64,000 bases of DNA from positions 2,976,001-3,040,000 of the forward strand of contig NZ_CP107785.1 of assembly GCF_036345915.1 (NCBI RefSeq). Reading direction: 5' to 3'. Position 1 is the stretch's first letter; every line of letters starts with the position of its first letter. Below the pieces are notes generated by a model. It saw only the letters and a list, made by a program, of their open reading frames with translations. It made no database searches and was not told the DNA's origin. The stretch is from Nocardia sp. NBC_00565. GTDB taxonomy: Bacteria; Actinomycetota; Actinomycetes; Mycobacteriales; Mycobacteriaceae. Below, piece by piece: positions 8,114-15,523 of this stretch. The position numbers and the translations under genes were made by a program.

Positions 8114-8575
8114 TCATGCGCTGACTATTCGGCGAAAGACTTGGCGCGGGCCGCCTTCCGGACCCGGGGCGGCCGCTTCGGCCGGGGTGAAGCCGAGGCT
8201 CTCGTAGAACGCGCGGGCGCCGGTGGCGGCGGGGTGTCCGAGGCCGAAGGTGATCACCTCGATGGTGGCAGGTGCTCGGACGAATCTGCGCACGGCATCC
8301 GATATGAGCGCGCGACCGACGCCGACCCCGCGTTCCGGTTCGGAGACGACGAGCCAGCGGACGTGATAGATCGGCGCTCGGCGCACTCCGAACAACAACC
8401 CGCCCACGACATTCGGGCCCGAAGCGGCGACCAGCGCCGTGCCGCGTCGAATGTTGTTCAGCACCGCGCCGTGGAAGCCGGGGTCCTCGACCATCGGGCC
8501 GAACCAGTGCTCGACCTGAGCTGCCAGCTCCAGAAAAGCCGGAATATCCTGCTCCCGCGCGAGTCTCACGATCAC
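8114..8575 (-). CDS. GNAT family N-acetyltransferase
   Basis: A 153-residue acetyltransferase that would transfer an acetyl group from acetyl-CoA to an unknown amine. The core strand YHVRWLVVSEPERGVGVGRALIS includes the acetyl-CoA pyrophosphate loop (RGVGVGRAL), and the C-terminal GHPAATGARAFYESLGFTPAE is the usual motif B. The start is set at the GTG 8575 because homology (IVRLAREQDIPAFLEL) begins there; an in-frame GTG two codons later is an alternative. It lies alone between unrelated genes. Confidence 0.82.
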   Translation of the reverse strand: MIVRLAREQDIPAFLELAAQVEHWFGPMVEDPGFHGAVLNNIRRGTALVAASGPNVVGGLLFGVRRAPIYHVRWLVVSEPERGVGVGRALISDAVRRFVRAPATIEVITFGLGHPAATGARAFYESLGFTPAEAAAPGPEGGPRQVFRRIVSA

Positions 8576-8826
8576 TCGGCCAGTCTGGCAGGGCGGTTCA
8601 CGCCGCTCCCACCCTCCACGATCACGGCGACGAGCCGGGCGTGAGGGACTCACCGAGGCCGGAGCGCGACGGCACCGTGCGTCGCTACCCGGCCCCCTCG
8701 TCGGCAAGCCGCTGGATCCCTCCGACATAGAGGGGCACCTTCCCGCTGATATGCAAGGCGAACCGGGGCCGATTCGTCCACGCATATCATGGCCGTGCAT
8801 CCCGGCATCAGCTGGACGACGGACGG

Positions 8827-9702
8827 GTGGGTACGGTGACGAATTCCCAGGATGGTGGCCATGAAGCGACCGCAGCAAAGCGGCGGATCGACGCCGATCC
8901 GACAGTCTCCGCCTCGACGGAACTCGCGGTCTGGCGGGAGAAAAGGTACGTCGCACTGGGTAGTTCGTTCGCGTCCGGGCCGGGTATCGCGCCCCGGGTG
9001 CCGGGCTCGCCTCGGCTGGCGGGGCGATCGCAGCGCAACTACCCGCATCTCGTCGCTACGGCCGCCGGGCTGTCGCTCACCGATGTCACCAGCAGCGGTG
9101 CGACGTGTGAGCATCTGTTGCGCAGCCGTCAGTACGGGCAACCGCCGCAGATCCGTTCGGTCAGTGCCGGTACCGATCTGGTCACCGTCACCATCGGCGG
9201 CAATGATATCGGCCTCACGCCCTACCTGCTGGCCCGCCGGCTGCCGCGACCGCTCGGACTGCTGCCGCCGATCGCGAAGTTCGGCGACGCGTCCGCGGCC
9301 TTTCGTCGGCTGGCGAATGTCGAAAACGAGATCGTCGAGGTACTCGAAGCGGTCGCCGCGCACGCACCGCACGCCCACATCCTCCTGGTGAACTACCTGT
9401 CCGTGCTGGGCCCGGAAGCCGCGACCGACACCGCGGTCGACCGTCACTACCGTCACCTCGCCGAATCCCTTGCCGCACATACCGAATCCGCCGCAACCCG
9501 CACGGGTGCCGAACTCATCGATGCGCGAACACCGAGCCTGGGCCATCCTCCAGGCAGCCCCGACGCCTGGACCATCGACTTCTACGTCCCCCTGCCCCGC
9601 CGCACCTACCCGGGCAGCCCCTGCCATCCGACTGCCGCAGGAATGGCCGCTGTCGCCGACTTGATCACCACCCGCCTCCGCACCCTCACCCCACGCCGGT
9701 AA
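8827..9702 (+). CDS. SGNH/GDSL-type hydrolase
   Basis: A 291-residue SGNH hydrolase, probably an esterase or lipase. Block I is YVALGSSFASGPG (nucleophile Ser in GSSFASG), SGATC lies at the block II region, block III is TIGGNDIGL, and block V is CHPTAAGM with the catalytic His and a preceding acidic residue. About 40 residues precede block I and hold no signal peptide, so the protein is either cytosolic or its true start is different. The GTG at 8827 is the furthest in-frame start, and the first 35 residues look poorly conserved. It is convergent with the DUF4173 gene. Confidence 0.8.
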   Translation: MGTVTNSQDGGHEATAAKRRIDADPTVSASTELAVWREKRYVALGSSFASGPGIAPRVPGSPRLAGRSQRNYPHLVATAAGLSLTDVTSSGATCEHLLRSRQYGQPPQIRSVSAGTDLVTVTIGGNDIGLTPYLLARRLPRPLGLLPPIAKFGDASAAFRRLANVENEIVEVLEAVAAHAPHAHILLVNYLSVLGPEAATDTAVDRHYRHLAESLAAHTESAATRTGAELIDARTPSLGHPPGSPDAWTIDFYVPLPRRTYPGSPCHPTAAGMAAVADLITTRLRTLTPRR

Positions 9703-9732
9703 CAGCTCCACCGAACGGCGGCTGGTTCGGGA

Positions 9733-11772
9733 TCAACGGGCATGCGCGCGGGACAGGTTCCAGCTCTGCCAGGTGTCCTCGTCGAGTCTCGCGCGGATCC
9801 GGTCGAGGACGTCGTTGCGCTGTGGTTCGGGCAGTTGGTCGAGGGCGGGGACGATGTCGGGTGAGAGGTTGCCGAGATACTGGGTGTCGAGATTCTTGCC
9901 GTGTTGCCAGCGATCGATATTCCGTTCCGCGACAAGGCCTTCCGGATTGAGGATCGCCAAGGCGAACAAGGTCGCCATTCCGGTCCCGATCGCGGCGCGT
10001 GGCAGCCAGGTGCCGTCCAAGCGGAGTACGGCCACGATCATCAGCAGGTAGACCAAGCCGAGCCAGAGTTCGCAGACCTCGACCAGCAGGCGCAGCACGG
10101 TGAATCCGTATGCCTGCTGGTAGGTCCACATGCGGCCGAGTGCGGAGGCGACGATGACCAGCGAGAGCAGGCCGAACGCGCACAGCAGAACTCGCAACCA
10201 GGCCCGATCGGTAGCGGAGTCCTTTGCGGCCCAACGCAATACGACGGCGATCACGGCGAGCGTGAGGATGGTGACGATCGACAGCTGCCAGAAGCCAGTT
10301 CGCGCGTACTCGGCGTAGGTCAGGTTCGCGGTCCGCTGAACGTAGTCGTCACCGCCGAACAGTGCGACGAACTGGACGGCGACGAAGACCGCGAACAACA
10401 CTGTCAACGCGCCCACCGGCAGCGACCACTCCAGCCGTCGCAGGAACCGGCCGCTCGCTTCGCCTTCCGCCGCGGCTCGCGGACCCGCCAGCAGATATAT
10501 CGCCCCCACACTGCCGAACCCTAGGACCACGAACAGGATGATCCATTGCACAACCGATCCCGCATCGATCTCCGGCGTCACCGACCTGAGCAGCTTCGCG
10601 AAGGTCGCATCGGCACCACCGAGCAAAGGCACGAACACCGCCAACAAAGCGACGGTCACCGCCACCGACACCCCGACCCGCGATGCTCGCTTCCCCTTCC
10701 CGTCACCAATCCGCCCGAACGCCGCGTACACCCACGGAATCCCCGCAACCGACTCGATCGGCACCGCGATCACGTCATACCACGCCCCGTACACCGACCG
10801 CCGCCCCACAACCGCCAACGACCCAGCCACCCCCGCCCCCACCACACACAACGCGAACAACCACCCCGCCGCCCGAAACGCCCCAACCCCCAACAGCGCC
10901 AACGCCAACACAACCCACCAAACCCGCCCCCAACTCCGCAGCAGCACCCCGAATCCCACGCCACCCGCCCCCGAACCAGCCCAACCCGCCTCAGCACCCC
11001 CACCCTCGCGCCGCGCCCCCGTAGCACGCCCCGTCCCAGCCGACCGCCCCGAATCTTGCCCCACTACAGAGGACATCCCCGATGACGGTCCGGCCGAACC
11101 TCCAGCCCGATCCGACACCGCGCCAATAGTTTCGGAGCGCGTCGAACCGCCCGTGACCGCCGGATCGCATTCCACCGACGACGATGAGGCCGCAGCGACC
11201 GACGACGGGTCCGTCACGGAGGGCCCGGCCGTGGGCAGCTCCGCCGATGGCCGTCCGGCCGAATCGTTTGCCCGACCCGGCTTCGCCTCAGCACCTTCGG
11301 ACCGCGTCGAACCGCTCGTAACTGCCGGGCCCGAGTCTCGTTCCGCCACCGCAACCGCGGCACTGGTCGACGGCGATACGGTCAAGAACGGGTTGCCCGA
11401 TAGCGGGACGGTCACCGCGGCTGCTGCTGAGAGCGGGCTGTCCGATGGCGGTACGGCCGGTACGAGTGGCGTGGCCGGCTGGGCATCACCTTCGATCGCG
11501 GCGGCTCGGCGGGCTCGGCGGTCGACCGTGAACACCACTGCGGCCACTATCGAACCGGCCAGTAGCCAGCCGATTCCCGGGCGGTCCAAGGGGATCAAGG
11601 CCGCGCCGGCGAGACCGGCGAGGCCGGCTGCGGGCAGGACGTCCGGTGGGCATGCGACCCGTCGCCATCTCGGCAACGGCGCCTTCCAGTCGGAGCCGGG
11701 CTTGTTCGGCGATTCCGACAACGGTGTCGGTTCGGGTTGCGGTGGGTTGTCAGGCGTGGGTTGGTCTGGCAT
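9733..11772 (-). CDS. DUF4173-domain integral membrane protein
   Basis: A 679-residue membrane protein of unknown function. Residues 1-30 are Pro-rich and cytoplasmic, then two helices near 45-85, followed by about 180 residues of Ser/Ala/Gly/Pro-rich low-complexity sequence. The DUF4173 core (residues about 275-620) has some ten helices and the conserved stretches GRRSVYGAWYDV, GGADATFAKLL, RTANLTYAEYARTGFWQL and LGRMWTYQQAYGFTVLR. The linker contains two imperfect repeats built on PAVTxGSTRSE and SAGxPS. It follows the two-component genes by 73 bases on the same strand and has AGGGG before its ATG, so it is probably co-transcribed with them. Confidence 0.85.
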   Translation of the reverse strand: MPDQPTPDNPPQPEPTPLSESPNKPGSDWKAPLPRWRRVACPPDVLPAAGLAGLAGAALIPLDRPGIGWLLAGSIVAAVVFTVDRRARRAAAIEGDAQPATPLVPAVPPSDSPLSAAAAVTVPLSGNPFLTVSPSTSAAVAVAERDSGPAVTSGSTRSEGAEAKPGRANDSAGRPSAELPTAGPSVTDPSSVAAASSSSVECDPAVTGGSTRSETIGAVSDRAGGSAGPSSGMSSVVGQDSGRSAGTGRATGARREGGGAEAGWAGSGAGGVGFGVLLRSWGRVWWVVLALALLGVGAFRAAGWLFALCVVGAGVAGSLAVVGRRSVYGAWYDVIAVPIESVAGIPWVYAAFGRIGDGKGKRASRVGVSVAVTVALLAVFVPLLGGADATFAKLLRSVTPEIDAGSVVQWIILFVVLGFGSVGAIYLLAGPRAAAEGEASGRFLRRLEWSLPVGALTVLFAVFVAVQFVALFGGDDYVQRTANLTYAEYARTGFWQLSIVTILTLAVIAVVLRWAAKDSATDRAWLRVLLCAFGLLSLVIVASALGRMWTYQQAYGFTVLRLLVEVCELWLGLVYLLMIVAVLRLDGTWLPRAAIGTGMATLFALAILNPEGLVAERNIDRWQHGKNLDTQYLGNLSPDIVPALDQLPEPQRNDVLDRIRARLDEDTWQSWNLSRAHAR

Positions 11773-11845
11773 GGGTGCCCCTCATGTCGGTGTGCGGGAT
11801 CGACCCGGGACCTTGTGGGTCCGGGTTGCGGGCCTGCGGGGTGGG

Positions 11846-12934
11846 TCAGTGGTCGGGGAGGACGACGCGGATGCGGGAGCCGGGGTCGGCGACGGCGATG
11901 GTGCCGCCGTGGAGGTCAACGATCCAGCGCGAGATGGCCAGGCCGAGACCGGTGCCGCCGCCGTCGGTGCGGCCGCCGCGGGTGAAACGGTCGAAGATGG
12001 TGGCGCGTTCGGCGATCGGGATGCCGGGGCCCTGGTCTTGGACGTCGATGGTGAGGTGGCCGTGGTCGGCGCGGGCCTCGATGCGAACCTCACCACCGGC
12101 GGGGCCGTGGCGGGCGGCGTTGTCGAGCAGGTTGAGCAGCACCTGATGTAAGCGTGCACGGTCTGCGAAAACGCTTGCGGTGCAAGGTTGCACATCGGTG
12201 CTGAAGCGCACGCCGCGCCCCAGTGCCGCGGCCGTCACCTCCGCCTCGGCGATGACCTCGGCCAAAAGCGGTGTAACGGTGAGATGTTCACGGTCCAGTG
12301 CGCGGGCGCCGGATTCGATGGTGGACAGGTCGAGCAGTTCGGAGACGAGCAGGCCGAGCCGTTCGGTTTGCGCGAGCGCGGTGCGCAGGGTTTTGTCATC
12401 GGGTTTGGACACCCCATCGACCATGTTCTCCAGCACCGCGTTCAGTGCGGTGATCGGGGTGCGCAGCTCGTGCGAGACATTGGCGATCAGGTCGCGGCGC
12501 TGTTGATCGGCGGCGGCCAGGTCGGCGGCCATCTGATTGAAGGCCACCGCCAACTGCCCGACCTCATCGCGGGAACTGGCGCGCACCCGCCGCGTGTAAT
12601 CGCCCTGCGCCATCCGTTTCGCCGCCGCCGTCATCTCCCGCAGCGGCCTGGTGGTGCCGTGCGCGAGGATCTGCGAAGTCAGCAGTGCGATCACCGTCGC
12701 CGCGATAGTCGTCTTCGGCGGCAACCATCCGATCCGCAACCGAAAGAACCCGAACGCCACCCCCGCCGACCCCAACATCAGAATCGCGAACTTCAACTTG
12801 ATCGACTTCACCGGATCCAGCGGCCGCGGCAGCAGCTCCGCCACCGCGTCCGACACCACCCGCACCTGCCGCACGACAGTCGCCCGCCACACCGATGCCG
12901 CAGCGGGCGGATCCGAAGTCGGCTGGTCGGTCAT
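11846..12934 (-). CDS. Sensor histidine kinase
   Basis: A 362-residue membrane-bound kinase of a two-component system. Two helices (residues about 48-64 and 74-92) flank an extracytoplasmic loop of only about ten residues. A HAMP segment follows (TTRPLREMTAAAKRMAQGDY), then the H-box ANVSHELRTPITAL with His155, the N-box LNLLDNAARHG, G1 VQDQGPGIP, F FDRFTRGG and G2 GGTGLGLAI. The very short sensor loop suggests it senses the membrane or works with a partner. Its ATG overlaps the response-regulator stop (ATGA), with GGAGG upstream. The DUF4173 protein downstream may be its partner. Confidence 0.93.
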   Translation of the reverse strand: MTDQPTSDPPAAASVWRATVVRQVRVVSDAVAELLPRPLDPVKSIKLKFAILMLGSAGVAFGFFRLRIGWLPPKTTIAATVIALLTSQILAHGTTRPLREMTAAAKRMAQGDYTRRVRASSRDEVGQLAVAFNQMAADLAAADQQRRDLIANVSHELRTPITALNAVLENMVDGVSKPDDKTLRTALAQTERLGLLVSELLDLSTIESGARALDREHLTVTPLLAEVIAEAEVTAAALGRGVRFSTDVQPCTASVFADRARLHQVLLNLLDNAARHGPAGGEVRIEARADHGHLTIDVQDQGPGIPIAERATIFDRFTRGGRTDGGGTGLGLAISRWIVDLHGGTIAVADPGSRIRVVLPDH

Positions 12935-13632
12935 CGTGCCTCCAATGCGTAACCCACTCCGTGCACCGTGCGGATCAGATCTGCGCCGAGCTTGCGGCGC
13001 AGGGCTTTGACGTGGCTGTCGACGGCTCGGGTGCCTGCGGCGTCGGCCCAGTCCCAGACTTCTTCCAGGAGTCGTTCGCGGGCAAGGACCACGCGCGGGC
13101 GACGCGCGAGGCGGGCCAGGAGGTCGAATTCGAGCGGGGTGAGCTGGGCCTCGACCTCGGCGCGCCACACGCGGCGCTGGTCGACGTCGATGCGGAGGTC
13201 GCCGACGATGATGGTCGCACCGTCGCGGTCGGCGACCCGGTCCATGCGCCGTAGCAGGGCGTGCACGCGGGCGGCGAGCACCCGCAGGGAGAACGGTTTG
13301 GTGAGGTAGTCGTCGGCGCCGACGCCTAGGCCGATGAGTTGATCGGTTTCGTCGGTGCGCGCGGTGAGCATGAGCACCGGGATCGGGCGCGCGGCCTGGA
13401 TCCGGCGGCACACCTCGAGGCCATCGAAGCCCGGCAGCATCACATCGAGGACGACCAGGTCCGGCGCGAGCGTCTCGGCCGCGGTGACCGCACCGGGACC
13501 GTCGTGCGCCAGATCGACGCTGAACCCTTCGGCCCGGAGCCGCGCGGCGACCGATTCCGCGATGGTCACCTCGTCATCGACCACCAGAATCCGTCGCACC
13601 CCCTGCCCGCTGACCGCCGCGTTCTGTTCCAT
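12931..13632 (-). CDS. OmpR/PhoB-type response regulator
   Basis: A 233-residue regulator with receiver domain 14-125 (acidic pocket VVDDE, phospho-acceptor Asp63 in LVVLDVMLPG, the switch MLTAR and Lys in LTKPF) and a winged-helix DNA-binding domain 140-230 (LTPLEFDLLARLARRP, RAVDSHVKALRRKLGADLIRTVHGVGYAL). The ATG at 13632 is preferred, since upstream codons lack homology. It is the first gene of a likely three-gene operon with the kinase and the DUF4173 protein. Targets are unknown. Confidence 0.93.
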   Translation of the reverse strand: MEQNAAVSGQGVRRILVVDDEVTIAESVAARLRAEGFSVDLAHDGPGAVTAAETLAPDLVVLDVMLPGFDGLEVCRRIQAARPIPVLMLTARTDETDQLIGLGVGADDYLTKPFSLRVLAARVHALLRRMDRVADRDGATIIVGDLRIDVDQRRVWRAEVEAQLTPLEFDLLARLARRPRVVLARERLLEEVWDWADAAGTRAVDSHVKALRRKLGADLIRTVHGVGYALEAR

Positions 13633-13817
13633 GAAGCGAAACCCTAGCCACCCGCTGTGGAGAGAAGCGGCACCAATTGTGGAGATTCCGTGTGCGTCCA
13701 GCGAGCGGCCGGCGATCGAAGCACCGTTGTGACAACCCAACGGAGACATCGAACCGTGTCCTACCCGCAACGAAACCGAAGGCCGAGAAGTCGCGGCGGC
13801 AGCGGACAGTTAGCGAC

Positions 13818-14528
13818 ATGGTTGCGCTGGGAAGGATCGGGATACGCGTGCTCGTGGCCGCGGCAGTCGCGGTCATCGCCTCCATGGGGCTCCCCGGAAA
13901 CGCACTGGCCGAACAGCGGGCAATGCTCGGCGGCGGATCGGGCATTCTGCTCGACGGCCGATATACCTGCACTCTCACCACCGTCGGCTACGACCGCGCC
14001 GAGCGCATGGTCGGACTCACCGCTGGACACTGCGCCGAGATCGGTATGTCCGTGCAGGCCGAGGCGCGGCAGGCGGGCGTCATCGGCACCGTCGCCGCTG
14101 TCGATCACGACAGCGACTTCGCCGTCATCGACTTCGACCGCGCCAAGGTCACGCCGATCCGCCAGGTCGCGCAGACCTTCATCGACGGCATCGGCACGCC
14201 GCCACGGCTGGGCGACATTGTCTGCGAGAACGGCCGCACCTCCGGATTCAAGTGCGGTCTGGTGTGGGATACGAACCTGCGGTGGTTTCAGCACCAGGTC
14301 TGCTCGCGGCCCGGCGATTCGGGCGGACCAGTCACCATCGGCGACCGGCTGGTCGGGATGAATGTCGGACATATCGGGGTCGAGATGCTCGGTGTGAGGG
14401 TGTTCGACATCGGCTGCGAGAGCCTGATAGCGCCGCTGCACGATCCGGCCGTGGCGACACAGATCGGGATGGTGCTCGCGGCGATCGATGCGGGCGGCGG
14501 TGTGGGAGCAGGTTTTCGACCGCTCTGA
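13818..14528 (+). CDS. Secreted chymotrypsin-like (S1) serine protease
   Basis: A 236-residue extracytoplasmic protease. Residues 1-31 form a Sec signal peptide (Arg-rich start, hydrophobic VLVAAAVAVIASMGL, ALA cleavage site). The catalytic triad can be read as His71 in GLTAGHC, Asp100 in HDSDFAVID and Ser168 in RPGDSGGPV, and paired cysteines (CxL near 51 with the HC cysteine, and CENGRTSGFKC) fit S1 disulfides. The ATG at 13818 is chosen because it starts the signal peptide. No pro-domain is evident. It is convergent with the Nudix gene. Confidence 0.88.
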   Translation: MVALGRIGIRVLVAAAVAVIASMGLPGNALAEQRAMLGGGSGILLDGRYTCTLTTVGYDRAERMVGLTAGHCAEIGMSVQAEARQAGVIGTVAAVDHDSDFAVIDFDRAKVTPIRQVAQTFIDGIGTPPRLGDIVCENGRTSGFKCGLVWDTNLRWFQHQVCSRPGDSGGPVTIGDRLVGMNVGHIGVEMLGVRVFDIGCESLIAPLHDPAVATQIGMVLAAIDAGGGVGAGFRPL

Positions 14529-14577
14529 ATACCGCACCCCTGGCTCGAATTCCCGCCCGCCCTTCCCCGATCGTGAC

Positions 14578-14593
14578 ACTCACGACCGTGAGT
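14578..14593. terminator. Small hairpin between protease and Nudix genes
   Basis: Stem ACTCAC / GTGAGT with a 4-nt loop GACC, about 50 bases after the protease stop and 50 bases beyond the Nudix stop on the other strand. It is short and has no T-tract; plausible as a shared terminator but weak. Confidence 0.3.
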
Positions 14594-14644
14594 TGAAGTG
14601 CCCCGGCATGTTTCGACTACCGTGGGCGGCGGCCGGATACCCGC

Positions 14645-15100
14645 TCAGCGGTAGACGAGGTCCTTATATGTCTGGAGGATTCCGCGGATGGAGGGCGTCA
14701 CGAGCAGTTCTCCGTCCAACGGCGCCCATACGTAGCCAGCGTGTGCGGTGAGCAGAATTGGGCCGGTGGATGCCACGTCCACGGCGAAATGCAAGCGTCG
14801 GACCGGCTTTCCAGCCGGAGACAAGTAGTCGAAGTCGCCGATGTGCCGGCCGATGCCGGTGACGGTCAACCCGGTCTCGTCGCGGACTCCGCGAATCACT
14901 GCCGCGGCAACCGACTCGCCCGGTTCCACGGTGGCGCCCGGAAGCTTGCGGGTCAGCTGGATCGGCCCCGTACTGTGGGCTTCCAAAAGCAACACTTCCC
15001 CACCCCGGTCGATGATCGCGCCGACTCGCAGCCCAACACCATCACGTTCACCGCGCGGAAGCGCCTCGTCGAACATCGATACCGACATCGGCGGACTCAC
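14645..15100 (-). CDS. Nudix hydrolase domain protein with altered Nudix box
   Basis: A 151-residue Nudix-fold protein (VGAIIDRGGEVLLLEAH, then LPGATVEPGESV). Against the consensus Gx5Ex7REUxEExGU the first Gly is Ala and the Glu of RE is Gly (AVIRGVRDETGL), while the later DE pair that binds metal remains. Pyrophosphohydrolase activity may therefore be weak or altered. GTG 15100 and ATG 15088 are both possible starts and neither has a strong ribosome site. The substrate is unknown. Confidence 0.72.
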   Translation of the reverse strand: MSPPMSVSMFDEALPRGERDGVGLRVGAIIDRGGEVLLLEAHSTGPIQLTRKLPGATVEPGESVAAAVIRGVRDETGLTVTGIGRHIGDFDYLSPAGKPVRRLHFAVDVASTGPILLTAHAGYVWAPLDGELLVTPSIRGILQTYKDLVYR

Positions 15101-15523
15101 CAGCCTTTATTCGGGCGGACCTGCCGCGTCAATGTAAGAGCGATCGTCCCAATGTTACCGTGACATCACTGCCACATGACAGCCGGTTCCAATTGGTGTC
15201 GGCTGGTTCACGATAGATCGGCGTCGGCGATGCGGGCCAACGCCACGCACAGCAGCGGTTGTCCTGTCACTGAGCTTGTCGGAGACGTCGGGTTCCTGGA
15301 AGTTCGGTGACCGCGGCGCTGCGGTCGGGGTGGTCTCGGCCAGATGCCGTGGCGCGGGTGGGATCGGGAAGTGCGGGGCAGTGGCAGTGGCATATCAGAA
15401 GAGATGCCGTCGGTTTCGCAATCCTTCGGCGCGACACCGTATTTCACGGGGGTGCAGTGCTCGTTGAGGGTGTAGTTGTCACCGGCGGAGAGGTCGCGGC
15501 CGCTGGCGGGAACTCGATGCCGA
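15101..15523. other. 423-bp gap with no recognised gene
   Basis: No convincing gene is seen. On the minus strand an open frame (15564-15208, starting inside the regulator's 3' end) encodes a stretch of unusually balanced composition (GRDLSAGDNYTLNEHCTPVK, then PKDCETDGISSD) before turning Arg/Pro-rich. This could be a decayed gene fragment, but no family is recognised. The plus strand near 15130-15180 is relatively AT-rich and may hold the Nudix promoter. Confidence 0.4.

Noticed and set aside
10538..12151. A 537-codon plus-strand frame
   Set aside because: It is antisense to the DUF4173 and kinase genes and mirrors the low-complexity linker; no family features are present.
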